Positions 8,414 to 16,372 of a stretch of 64,000 bases of DNA are shown here, in pieces. Every line of letters starts with the position of its first letter. Position 1 is the stretch's first letter. The stretch covers positions 62,001 to 126,000 of the forward strand of contig JAOASC010000026.1 in NCBI GenBank assembly GCA_025210295.1. Reading direction: 5' to 3'. The notes below the pieces were generated by a model. The model searched no databases, was not told the DNA's origin, and was given only the letters and a program-made list of their open reading frames with translations. The stretch comes from Flavobacteriales bacterium. GTDB lineage: Bacteria; Bacteroidota; Bacteroidia; Flavobacteriales_D; Parvicellaceae. The position numbers and the translations under genes are program-made.

Positions 8414-9196
8414 ATGAAAAATTTAATTAAAATTTTAAGCTTATTGATCTTAACGTCATGTGCGGCTAGTTCGGATGTTGTCCACAAAGGTTTTTTACAA
8501 AAAAGAAAGTATAAAAAAGGTTATAGCTTATCAGTAAGGAGTAAAACAGAGAGCAAGCATAAAAAAGTTGACCGTTTAACAGCGGAACCACCCTTGGAAG
8601 AAGTTGGAGTGTTTGCAGAAAAAGAGAAAGTTTCTGTAGAAGAAAGGAGGAGTGTTAGTGAAGTGATTCCTCAAGAGAGTGTAGTTGAAGAATCGTTATT
8701 GGCTTTAGCGGATGATGATGGAAAAGTTGATGTAGGACAAGAGGGAGTAAAAAAGACTAAACTTTTAATGTTTACAGAAAAGTTAGAGTCAAAACTAGAG
8801 CACTCAGGAGTTGCCGATAAAAAGGTAGAGAAAGTATATAAGTCTAACTATACATTCTTAATGGTGCTAGGAATTTTATCCTGTGTCATGATATTTGGGA
8901 TTTTTATTCTGATTAAAATAAGAAAGATAGGTAAAGAAAAGATCAACAGTTCTAAGGAGTTGAATAGGAGGTCGATAGTGACCGGGGTATTGTATTTGTT
9001 GGGATTGTTATTGTTGTTGGGAATTGTTATGGTGTTAAATGCTATAAATATAGATGGTTCTAATGCATGGATAGATAGCTTGGCGTTTTTGCTGATTTTG
9101 GGAGCTTCAGGTATCTTGGTGCTTATTGTTGGGCTGTCAAGTTTGATACCACTTTTTAGTACATTAACTAAGTTGTCTAAAGAAACAAACGAATAG
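8414..9196 (+). CDS. Lipoprotein with FLQKRKYKKGY motif and three C-terminal membrane helices (sister A)
   Basis: 260 residues, function not recognised. A type II signal peptide with lipobox LTSC (Cys16) is followed at once by SSDVVHKGFLQKRKYKKGYS, then about 100 residues of charged, low-complexity sequence. Three hydrophobic helices follow: about 148-168, 189-211 and 219-247. A lipid-anchored N-terminus joined to inner-membrane helices is an odd topology. The neighbour at 9199 has the same plan and nearly the same first 45 residues, so the two arose by tandem duplication. They sit inside the dcw cluster between murD and ftsW and are probably co-transcribed with the division genes. A role at the envelope is inferred from this position only. 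Confidence 0.85.
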   Translation: MKNLIKILSLLILTSCAASSDVVHKGFLQKRKYKKGYSLSVRSKTESKHKKVDRLTAEPPLEEVGVFAEKEKVSVEERRSVSEVIPQESVVEESLLALADDDGKVDVGQEGVKKTKLLMFTEKLESKLEHSGVADKKVEKVYKSNYTFLMVLGILSCVMIFGIFILIKIRKIGKEKINSSKELNRRSIVTGVLYLLGLLLLLGIVMVLNAINIDGSNAWIDSLAFLLILGASGILVLIVGLSSLIPLFSTLTKLSKETNE

Positions 9197-9198
9197 TT

Positions 9199-10014
9199 AT
9201 GATGAAGTACATAGGAGTAATATTAAGTTTCGTACTAATGATGTCGTGTGCGTCTAGTACTGATGTGGTTCATAAAGGCTTTTTACAAAAAAGAAAATAT
9301 AAGAAAGGTTATAATTTGTCTTTGAGAAAGAAGAATAATGAAAAGACTAATAGCCAGGAATCATTAGTGTTTCATGATGAGTATGATGCAGAGGAGTTAA
9401 AATTTGTAGAAAAAACTAAGCCTAATAAAGAGCCTCAACCTCAATACAAAAAGGCAAAAGAAGAAGAAGTATTTCTTGCTGATTTAGAGGTAGAGTATGA
9501 GGTGAAAACATCAATTGAAAGGGCAGATGAATTATTTGTTGAAGAGGTTGGTGTTGAGGATGTAGAAGAAGATCCTTTGTTAGCAATTAAGCAAAGTAGG
9601 AGGATGACTGTTGCACAAGTTTCTAAAATTGTAGGACTTGTATTAATCATTCCACTCATTACACTGCCAGTTACTTATGTGCTTTTTTTGGTGTCTTTAC
9701 ATAGTTTGCTTATGTATACAAGAGATCGGAAAGTAGAAGATAAAGATAGTTTGTATGAAAGAGAAGTAAAAATGCTTTATGAATCCTGTGTGACAAAGAT
9801 GAAAGTAATGTATATACTTATGGCAATAGGCTTAGGATGCTTTTTCTTGGTAGTATTACTTTATGATGCGTTTGTTGTGTTTGGTGTTTTGGGGTTGATT
9901 GCTTTGGCGTTGTTCCTAGCTAACTTATTGATGTTAACTATTCAGTATTTTAAGTTGTTTAAGATGGTGAGACAAAAAGATATGGTGAGAAGTGTAGAAC
10001 GTAGTGGAGAATAA
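9199..10014 (+). CDS. Lipoprotein with FLQKRKYKKGY motif and C-terminal membrane helices (sister B)
   Basis: 271 residues, function not recognised. The signal peptide has lipobox MMSC (Cys17), followed by ASSTDVVHKGFLQKRKYKKG, nearly identical to the upstream gene. The middle (about 45-135) is acidic and variable. Two longer hydrophobic regions follow, near 146-172 (interrupted by a proline) and 205-250 (probably two helices). At DNA level the block around the QKRKY motif is almost the same as in the upstream sister (about 8470-8525 versus 9258-9313), while the remaining sequence has diverged, so selection appears to act on the N-terminal motif. It starts two bases after sister A and its end overlaps the GTG of the next gene by 11 bases. 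Confidence 0.85.
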   Translation: MMKYIGVILSFVLMMSCASSTDVVHKGFLQKRKYKKGYNLSLRKKNNEKTNSQESLVFHDEYDAEELKFVEKTKPNKEPQPQYKKAKEEEVFLADLEVEYEVKTSIERADELFVEEVGVEDVEEDPLLAIKQSRRMTVAQVSKIVGLVLIIPLITLPVTYVLFLVSLHSLLMYTRDRKVEDKDSLYEREVKMLYESCVTKMKVMYILMAIGLGCFFLVVLLYDAFVVFGVLGLIALALFLANLLMLTIQYFKLFKMVRQKDMVRSVERSGE

Positions 10015-10504
10015 AAAGATAAAATATAAAGAGCAGTTGTTGGCAATCAGACGAAAAAGTTTGGCGTCCTTTTCTGATATGGATTATCGATTAGAATCGA
10101 CAGCCATATTGGATGGTGTTGAGTGGATTAATGATTCGAAATCAACAGACGTGGCATCAACGCATTATGCGTTGTCTGTGTTTAACCAACCGCTACATTG
10201 GATTGTTGAAATAGATGGAGGAGAACAAGATTATTCTATTCTAGAAGATTTAGTTCGTCATCAAGTACGGTCAATTGCTTGTTATGGGGTTTATAATAGC
10301 GAATTTGAAAATTTGTTTGGAAGTATTGTCGATAGTTATGTGTTTCATGCCAATTTAGAAGAAGCAGTGAAAGCTATAGCTGATAGAGCAAAGGCTTATG
10401 AGGTGGTGTTGTTCTCGCCAGCTTCTTTTTCATCTGATGGAAGGTCGTATATAGAAAGAGGGAAGATGTTTAATCGTGTTTTGAAAGCGCATTGTCAATT
10501 ATAG
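10004..10504 (+). CDS. Stand-alone MurD C-terminal-domain paralogue
   Basis: 166 residues from a GTG that overlaps the preceding gene by 11 bases. From about residue 14 to the end it can be aligned by eye with residues 303-451 of MurD at 6931. DYRLESTAILDGVEWINDSK matches the MurD stretch EHRLEPVVAVHGIEFINDSK, and ASTHYAL, EDLVRHQVRSIACYG, EEAV and SPASFSSDGRSYIERG all have MurD counterparts. The N-terminal and ATP-binding domains are absent. The lysine of MurD's GGVDKGNDY is lost (here IDGGEQDY), and the D-glutamate-pocket loop is one residue shorter and rewritten. It therefore cannot be a ligase, yet the frame is intact, arguing for a retained non-catalytic role. A slowly decaying fragment is the alternative. 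Confidence 0.8.
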   Translation: MENKKIKYKEQLLAIRRKSLASFSDMDYRLESTAILDGVEWINDSKSTDVASTHYALSVFNQPLHWIVEIDGGEQDYSILEDLVRHQVRSIACYGVYNSEFENLFGSIVDSYVFHANLEEAVKAIADRAKAYEVVLFSPASFSSDGRSYIERGKMFNRVLKAHCQL

Positions 10505-10509
10505 TTATT

Positions 10510-11682
10510 ATGCAGGTTAAAATTGAAAAATACTTAAAAGGAGATCGCGTGGTTTGGGCGGTGGTTATTCTATTATCATTGTTTTCGAGTGTTATGGCCT
10601 TGAGTGCAAGTTCTAATTTAGCGTATCGATTAACAGGAGGAGATGCAACGCCGTTTTGGTTTAAGCATGTTGCGATTTTAATCATGGGAATTGTGTTGAT
10701 GTTGTATTTGCAACATTTTAATTTTAAATACTTTTCTAGACTTTCTCAGTTGGGGATATGGGTAGCGGGGCTATTGCTACTCGTGACTTTGGCTTTTGGA
10801 AAGGAAGTGAACTCTGCGCAACGTTGGATAATGGGGTTTCAGCCTTCAGATTTGGCTAAGATTGTGTTAATAATTTATGTGTCAAGACTGTTGGCTTTAA
10901 AACAAATGAAGGGGACGATTAAAGACCTAAAGCAAGGATTGTTGCCTATGCTTATACCAATAGGAGCGATTTGTGTGTTGATTTTACCCGCTGATTTTTC
11001 AACGGCAGCAATGTTATTTACAGTTTGTTTTGTGTTGCTTTTTGTAGGAGGGGTTGCAGTAAAACACTTGTTAGGGATAATAGGTAGTGCTGTTGTGTTT
11101 TTTGGATTATTGTTAGCATTAAATGCTGTCTCACCAGGGTTGTTGCCGCGTGTTGGTACTTGGCAAACAAGATTGACGGAGTTTTTTCATGGAAGTAACT
11201 CGCCTAGAAATTCTAAAGAGAATTATCAAGCAAATATGGCTAAAATGGCTGTTTCAACTGGAGGTTTTTTTGGGAAAAGGCCCGGGAGAGGAGATATTAA
11301 AAATAACCTTTATTCAGCACAGTCGGATTTTGTATATGCGTCAGTAATAGAAGATTTTGGTTCCTTGATCGGAGGATTGGGAATGTTGTTGCTCTATCTT
11401 ATTTTTCTGTTTCGATCCATAAAAATTATGACTAAAACAGAAAGTAAGTTCGGAGGATATATGGCTTTTGGTTTGAGTTTTTTACTGGTCTTTCAGGCAT
11501 TTATAAATATGGGGGTAGGAGTCAATTTATTGCCAGTAACGGGGCAGGCTTTGCCTTTGATTAGTATGGGAGGAACATCAATTTTGTTTACCTGTATGTC
11601 GATAGGGATCATCTTAAATATAAGCCGGACAGTTTATCAAGATGAAGAACAGGAGTCTAAACAAAATAAATCATTAACATAA
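10510..11682 (+). CDS. ftsW: Peptidoglycan glycosyltransferase FtsW (SEDS family)
   Basis: 390 residues from the ATG at 10510. An earlier in-frame TTG at 10492 would overlap the previous gene and is less likely. About ten transmembrane helices are visible. SEDS-family hallmarks include SAQRWI with the following GFQPSDLAKI, the long loop with YQANMAKMAVSTGGFFGKRPGRG, QSDFVYASVIEDFG (the aspartate of this motif is the SEDS catalytic-region residue), and GVNLLPVTGQALPLISMGGTS near the C-terminus. FtsW polymerises lipid II into septal glycan together with FtsI, encoded earlier in the cluster. The gene is separated from ftsI by the murE-murD block and the three-gene insertion. Confidence 0.95.
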   Translation: MQVKIEKYLKGDRVVWAVVILLSLFSSVMALSASSNLAYRLTGGDATPFWFKHVAILIMGIVLMLYLQHFNFKYFSRLSQLGIWVAGLLLLVTLAFGKEVNSAQRWIMGFQPSDLAKIVLIIYVSRLLALKQMKGTIKDLKQGLLPMLIPIGAICVLILPADFSTAAMLFTVCFVLLFVGGVAVKHLLGIIGSAVVFFGLLLALNAVSPGLLPRVGTWQTRLTEFFHGSNSPRNSKENYQANMAKMAVSTGGFFGKRPGRGDIKNNLYSAQSDFVYASVIEDFGSLIGGLGMLLLYLIFLFRSIKIMTKTESKFGGYMAFGLSFLLVFQAFINMGVGVNLLPVTGQALPLISMGGTSILFTCMSIGIILNISRTVYQDEEQESKQNKSLT

Positions 11683-11694
11683 AATAACAGTACT

Positions 11695-12810
11695 ATGAGT
11701 TCGCCAAGAGTTATTATAAGTGGAGGAGGAACAGGGGGGCATATTTATCCAGCAATTGCTATTGCTAATGCAATAAAAGAGTTGGAGCCATCAGCAGAAA
11801 TCCTGTTTGTAGGGGCCAATGGGAAAATGGAAATGGAAAAAGTTCCTGCAGCTGGATATGAAATTAAAGGCTTAGATGTTGTAGGGTTACAAAGAAAGTT
11901 AACCTTAAAGAATTTAGCTTTTCCCTTTAAATTGCTGAAAAGTTTACGAGTAGCCAAAAAAATTGTTAAAGATTTCAATCCAGATGTGGCAGTTGGAGTT
12001 GGGGGTTATGCTAGTGGGCCAACATTAAAGATGTCAGAGCGATTAAAGAAGCCTACTGTACTTCAAGAGCAGAACTCCTATGCAGGTATTACCAATAAGT
12101 TATTAGCAAAAAAAGCAAAGGTAATTTGTGTGGCTTATGATAATATGGGGCGCTTTTTTGATGCCTCTAAAATTAAGTTAACTGGAAACCCTGTCCGAAA
12201 GGATATTTTATCTATTGAAGATAAAAGAGCTGAAGCAATAGCGCATTTCAAGTTAGATGCTGATAAAAAAACAGTATTGATTATAGGGGGGAGTTTAGGG
12301 GCTAGAACGTTGAATGATAGTGTAAAAGAAAATTTTGAATTGTTGAATAAAGCAGGGGTTCAATTGATTTGGCAAACAGGAAAGTTTTATGATGAAGAGA
12401 TGCAGGCAGCAGCTAAGAAGAATAATAACCCAGCGATAAAAGCAATGCCTTTTATTGCTAAAATGGATTTAGCTTATGCTGCAGCTGATGTTGTGATTAG
12501 TAGAGCTGGAGCATTATCGGTAAGTGAATTGTGTTTAGTAAAAAAACCATGTGTTTTAGTGCCGTCTCCTAATGTATCAGAAGATCATCAAACGAAAAAT
12601 GCCCAATCCCTTGTTAATAAAAATGCAGCACTGCTTGTTAGAGACGTTGAATCAATTACGAAATTAGTACCAACTGTATTATCTCTTCTTGAAAATGAGT
12701 CTCAACAGGCTGATTTAGAGAAGAATATAGCTGTTTTGGGTAGGCCGAATGCAGCAAAGGATATTGCAACTGAAGTCTTGAATATCATAGCTGAAAATAA
12801 AAAAAAGTAA
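11695..12810 (+). CDS. murG: UDP-N-acetylglucosamine--N-acetylmuramyl-(pentapeptide) pyrophosphoryl-undecaprenol transferase MurG
   Basis: 371 residues. It adds GlcNAc to lipid I to make lipid II on the inner face of the membrane (GT28 family). The N-terminal glycine-rich loop GGGTGGH (10-16) runs into IYPAIAIANAI. VGVGGYASGP and QEQNSYAGITNKLLAKKAK mark the acceptor side, and GGSLGARTLND plus SRAGALSVSELCLVKKPCVLVPSP mark the UDP-GlcNAc-binding second Rossmann half. It starts 12 bases after ftsW and is followed 19 bases later by murC. Nothing unusual. Confidence 0.97.
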   Translation: MSSPRVIISGGGTGGHIYPAIAIANAIKELEPSAEILFVGANGKMEMEKVPAAGYEIKGLDVVGLQRKLTLKNLAFPFKLLKSLRVAKKIVKDFNPDVAVGVGGYASGPTLKMSERLKKPTVLQEQNSYAGITNKLLAKKAKVICVAYDNMGRFFDASKIKLTGNPVRKDILSIEDKRAEAIAHFKLDADKKTVLIIGGSLGARTLNDSVKENFELLNKAGVQLIWQTGKFYDEEMQAAAKKNNNPAIKAMPFIAKMDLAYAAADVVISRAGALSVSELCLVKKPCVLVPSPNVSEDHQTKNAQSLVNKNAALLVRDVESITKLVPTVLSLLENESQQADLEKNIAVLGRPNAAKDIATEVLNIIAENKKK

Positions 12811-12829
12811 AAAACTGTAAAAAAAATAA

Positions 12830-14215
12830 ATGCAATTAGATAAAATATATAATGTTTATTTTGTTGGTATCGGTGGAATCGGTATGAGCGCAATTGCACG
12901 TTATTTTTTATCAAAAGATGTGAATGTTGCAGGTTACGATCGTGTTTCAACGCCTTTAACACAAGAGCTTGAAAAAGAAGGGTGTATGATTCATTATAAC
13001 GATGCGATTAATGAAATTCCAAAGTCTCATAAATATAGAGATACCTTAGTGGTTTATACTCCTGCCATACCAGATACACATGAAGAGTTAAATTACTTTA
13101 GGGCAAATGAATTTGAGGTTGTTAAACGTTCAGAAGTTCTGGGGATGATTACTCAAGGAGCATTTACAATTGGGGTAGCTGGAACACATGGGAAAACAAC
13201 AACTTCAACAATTGTAGCACATTTATTAGATAATGCTAAGTATAGTTGTGATGCTTTTTTAGGGGGGATTAGTACCAATTTTAATTCAAACTTTATTTTC
13301 TCCAATCCATCACAAGCTACTGTTATAGAAGCTGATGAATATGACCGTTCGTTTTTAACGCTGTCGCCTAATATTGCTGTGGTCACTTCTACAGATGCAG
13401 ATCATTTAGATATCTATTCAGCACACGATTATTTGTTGGCGTCTTTTCAGGAGTATGTCAATAAACTTCCAGAAGATGGGCTGTTAATCTTAAGGAAAGG
13501 ATTAAAGCTTAATTATTCGAATACGATTACTTATGCTGTGAATGAAGAAGCAGATGTTTACGCTAAAAATATAAAAGTAATTAACGGGTGTTTTCATTTT
13601 GATGTGCAAACACCAAAAGGATTAATAAAAGATGTAACAGTAGGATTGCCAGGTTTACACAATGTAGAGAATTCCTTGGCTGCTATTGCAATAGGAATAA
13701 AACTCGATTTGTCAGAAAAGGATATAAAAGAGGGGTTGGCAAGTTTTAAAGGAGTTAGAAGAAGATTTGAATATCAAGTGAAAACAGATGATTTTGTTTA
13801 TATCGATGACTATGCACATCATCCAGAAGAACTAAAGGCTTGTATTAATTCAGTAAGAATGATGTATCCTGATAAAAAAATTACGGGCGTTTTTCAGCCA
13901 CATTTGTATTCAAGAACACGTGATTTTGCAGAGGGATTTGGAGAAAGTTTAGCATTACTGGATGAGCTATTTTTACTAGATATTTATCCTGCTAGAGAAT
14001 TGCCAATCGAAGGGGTTGATTCAAAGATGTTGTTCGATAAGGTTAAGCTAGAGCAGAAAGAATTAGTAACAAAAGAAGAGTTAGTAGAAAAATTAGAAAT
14101 AAAAGATATAGAGGTACTGTTAACACTTGGAGCAGGTGATATCGATACACTTATTAAACCGATAAGAGAAAAAATGATCTCGAGTCTTGAAACTAGAAGT
14201 CTTGAGTCTAAATAA
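12830..14215 (+). CDS. murC: UDP-N-acetylmuramate--L-alanine ligase MurC
   Basis: 461 residues. It adds L-alanine to UDP-MurNAc, the first committed step of stem-peptide synthesis. The N-terminal Rossmann motif FVGIGGIGMSAIA (11-23), the ATP loop G118-THGKTT124, EADEYDRSFL, NSLAAIAIG and YAHHPEEL with the following QPHLYSRTRDF are all typical. It is transcribed with murG and ftsQ. In Bacteroidetes, as here, murC follows murG rather than lying beside murD. The C-terminal 40 residues are lysine/glutamate-rich and less conserved. Confidence 0.97.
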   Translation: MQLDKIYNVYFVGIGGIGMSAIARYFLSKDVNVAGYDRVSTPLTQELEKEGCMIHYNDAINEIPKSHKYRDTLVVYTPAIPDTHEELNYFRANEFEVVKRSEVLGMITQGAFTIGVAGTHGKTTTSTIVAHLLDNAKYSCDAFLGGISTNFNSNFIFSNPSQATVIEADEYDRSFLTLSPNIAVVTSTDADHLDIYSAHDYLLASFQEYVNKLPEDGLLILRKGLKLNYSNTITYAVNEEADVYAKNIKVINGCFHFDVQTPKGLIKDVTVGLPGLHNVENSLAAIAIGIKLDLSEKDIKEGLASFKGVRRRFEYQVKTDDFVYIDDYAHHPEELKACINSVRMMYPDKKITGVFQPHLYSRTRDFAEGFGESLALLDELFLLDIYPARELPIEGVDSKMLFDKVKLEQKELVTKEELVEKLEIKDIEVLLTLGAGDIDTLIKPIREKMISSLETRSLESK

Positions 14216-14216
14216 A

Positions 14217-15008
14217 ATGAAAAAAGGAATAAAAATATTAAGTTGGAGTGCATTCACATTAGTGGTGTTGATTCTCTTAGTGTTTGTCGATAATTCTTAT
14301 TCGGCAATTCCATGTGCTGCACCTTCTATTCAGATCTCACAAGAGGGAGGGCATCATTTTATTACAGATGAATCGATAAAAGAGCAGTTGTTAGCCATAG
14401 GGTATTCGTTCAATAATCAAACTTATCAAGATATTGAAGTAGGAAGAATAGAAGAGGTGATTCGTGAAACACCAGGTGTAAAAAAGGTAGATGTTTATAA
14501 GCTGAATAATGGAGAGTTATCACTAGAAATAAATCAAAGTAGACCAATAGCAAGGATTATTACGCATGCTGGTTTGGTGAGTTTTTATTTAGATGAAGAT
14601 GGGAATACAATGCCTCTAAGTGAAACCTATATAGCAAGGGTTCCTGTTTTTTCAGGAGAGATTTATTATGATAATAGTGCTGTAATCAATGCACAAGATA
14701 TTATGATGAACGATAGCTTAAAAAGAATACATACAATAGATGATATTTACCTTGTTGCTAAAGCTATTGATGAAAATGATTTAATAAAATTGCAAACATT
14801 ACAGGTGTTTGTGAATAGAAAGACAGAATTTGAAATTACACCAAGAGTAGGAAGAAATAGATTAATGCTGGGGAACTCAGATAATATAGAAAATAAATTA
14901 TCGCGTTTAGAGCAGTTTTATACCGCAGTAATTAAACCACAAGAATTAAATAATTTTGATACCATAAGTGTCAAGTATAATAACCAAATAGTTTGTTCAA
15001 AAAGATAA
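14217..15008 (+). CDS. ftsQ: Cell division protein FtsQ/DivIB-like
   Basis: 263 residues from the ATG at 14217, one base after the murC stop. An in-frame TTG at 14187 would give 10 more residues overlapping murC and is less likely. A short basic N-terminus, one membrane helix (about 7-24), then a POTRA-like periplasmic domain (about 45-115, with the segment IRETPGVKKVDVYKLNNGEL) and a beta-rich remainder. Sequence similarity to E. coli FtsQ is slight, so the call relies on topology, the POTRA-like pattern and position between murC and ftsA. FtsQ links early and late divisome proteins. Confidence 0.88.
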   Translation: MKKGIKILSWSAFTLVVLILLVFVDNSYSAIPCAAPSIQISQEGGHHFITDESIKEQLLAIGYSFNNQTYQDIEVGRIEEVIRETPGVKKVDVYKLNNGELSLEINQSRPIARIITHAGLVSFYLDEDGNTMPLSETYIARVPVFSGEIYYDNSAVINAQDIMMNDSLKRIHTIDDIYLVAKAIDENDLIKLQTLQVFVNRKTEFEITPRVGRNRLMLGNSDNIENKLSRLEQFYTAVIKPQELNNFDTISVKYNNQIVCSKR

Positions 15009-15013
15009 AGTAA

Positions 15014-16279
15014 ATGACTATGGATGCACCAGAAATTGTAGTAGGGCTAGATATTGGAACCACCAAAATAGCTTGTATTGTCGGTCGTAAAACTGATAAT
15101 GGTAAAATAGAAATTTTAGGTATGGGAAAATCACCAAGTGTAGGGGTTACACGTGGAGTGGTTTCTAATATCGAAAAAACAGTACAGTCAATTAGAGCCG
15201 CTGTTGATGAAGCAGAAGCAAAATCAGGAATTGAAATTAATGTCGTAAATGTAGGTATTGCTGGACAGCATATCAAAAGTTTACAGCATCGAGGAATGAT
15301 TACGCGTAATGACAGTGATACTGAAATTAGCCAACAAGATATCGATTCATTAATTGAAGATATGTATAAATTGGTGATGATGCCTGGTGAAGAAATAATT
15401 CATGTTTTACCTCAGGAATACATTATCGATAGACAAAGCGGAATTAAAGATCCAATTGGAATGGCTGGTGTTCAATTAGAAGCAAATTTCCATATCATTA
15501 CTGGACAGATAGCAGCTGCCAAAAACATTTATAAATGTGTGGCAAAAGCAGGGTTAGAAGTTGCCGAGCTTATATTAGAGCCATTAGCTTCTTCTGCAGC
15601 TGTGTTGAGCGAGGAAGAAAAAGAGGCAGGAGTTGTTTTGGTAGATATTGGTGGTGGAACAACAGATGTTGCAATATTCCATGATGGGATTATTAGACAC
15701 ACAGCTGTAATTCCTTTTGGAGGAAATGTGATCACTGAAGACATCAAAGAGGGATGCACTATTATGCATCGTCAAGCTGAATTAATGAAAACAAAGTTTG
15801 GAACGGCATTCCCACACAGTAGTCAAGAAAATGAGATCGTATGTATTCCTGGTTTGAGAGGAAGAGATCCTAAAGAAATTTCAATCAAAAACCTGTCAAG
15901 TATCATCAATGCTCGAATCACAGAAATGATTGAACATGTTTACTACGAGATCAAAAACTCAGGGTATGAAAAGAAGTTAATTGGAGGAATTGTGATAACT
16001 GGTGGTGGTTCACAGTTAAAACACATTACACAATTGTCTGAATATATTACAGGAATGGATACTAGAATTGGTTATCCAAATGAACATTTGAGTTCAAATA
16101 CTAATGTAAATGTAACTAGTCCGTTATTTGCAACTGGTGTAGGATTGGTCGCTAAAGGTTTTGAACAGTTTGAAAAGTATAAAGCTACTCAAGAAATTCA
16201 TACAAGAACGCACTCTGAAAAAACACAGGGAAGTTTCTTTAAAAAGGTGTTAAGTTTCTTTGATGATAATATAGAATAA
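15014..16279 (+). CDS. ftsA: Cell division protein FtsA (actin-like FtsZ membrane tether)
   Basis: 421 residues. Actin-fold ATPase motifs: VVGLDIGTTKIACIVGR near the N-terminus (phosphate 1), VDIGGGTTDVAIF (phosphate 2) and GGIVITGGGSQLKHI (adenosine). The 1C subdomain specific to FtsA lies between. The C-terminus ends in a short hydrophobic/basic helix (SFFKKVLSFFDD), the usual amphipathic membrane-targeting sequence. FtsA anchors FtsZ filaments to the membrane. It starts five bases after ftsQ. The 93-base spacer to ftsZ contains a strong inverted repeat. Confidence 0.97.
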   Translation: MTMDAPEIVVGLDIGTTKIACIVGRKTDNGKIEILGMGKSPSVGVTRGVVSNIEKTVQSIRAAVDEAEAKSGIEINVVNVGIAGQHIKSLQHRGMITRNDSDTEISQQDIDSLIEDMYKLVMMPGEEIIHVLPQEYIIDRQSGIKDPIGMAGVQLEANFHIITGQIAAAKNIYKCVAKAGLEVAELILEPLASSAAVLSEEEKEAGVVLVDIGGGTTDVAIFHDGIIRHTAVIPFGGNVITEDIKEGCTIMHRQAELMKTKFGTAFPHSSQENEIVCIPGLRGRDPKEISIKNLSSIINARITEMIEHVYYEIKNSGYEKKLIGGIVITGGGSQLKHITQLSEYITGMDTRIGYPNEHLSSNTNVNVTSPLFATGVGLVAKGFEQFEKYKATQEIHTRTHSEKTQGSFFKKVLSFFDDNIE

Positions 16280-16316
16280 CAATCCAACAACAAACAAAAC
16301 AATAGATAAAACAACC

Positions 16317-16357
16317 AGTTTAATAAGCTGCTAAGTCGAATAGTAGCTTATTAAACT
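16317..16357 (+). promoter_or_regulatory. Strong hairpin in the ftsA-ftsZ spacer
   Basis: AGTTTAATAAGCTGCTA (16317-16333) pairs with TAGTAGCTTATTAAACT (16341-16357): 17 pairs including one G-U, closing a seven-base loop AGTCGAA. It ends 15 bases before the ftsZ ATG. It is not followed by a T-run on the plus strand (the next bases are A-rich), so it does not look like a rho-independent terminator. It could be an mRNA-processing or stability site that sets the FtsA:FtsZ ratio, an attenuator, or a protein-binding palindrome. The structure is seen; the role is inferred. Confidence 0.6.
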
Positions 16358-16372
16358 AAAAAAGAGCAAAAA

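Noticed and set aside
10004-10504. Treating the MurD-like frame as a plain pseudogene
   Set aside because: No stop or frameshift across 166 codons, conserved motif spacing, and tight packing with neighbours; kept as a coding gene with the doubt stated.
10492-10509. TTG-started extension of FtsW
   Set aside because: It overlaps the preceding gene; the ATG at 10510 gives a normal N-terminus.
16317-16357. Hairpin before ftsZ as a rho-independent terminator of ftsA
   Set aside because: No T-run follows on the plus strand; ftsZ starts 15 bases later and is expected to be highly expressed.
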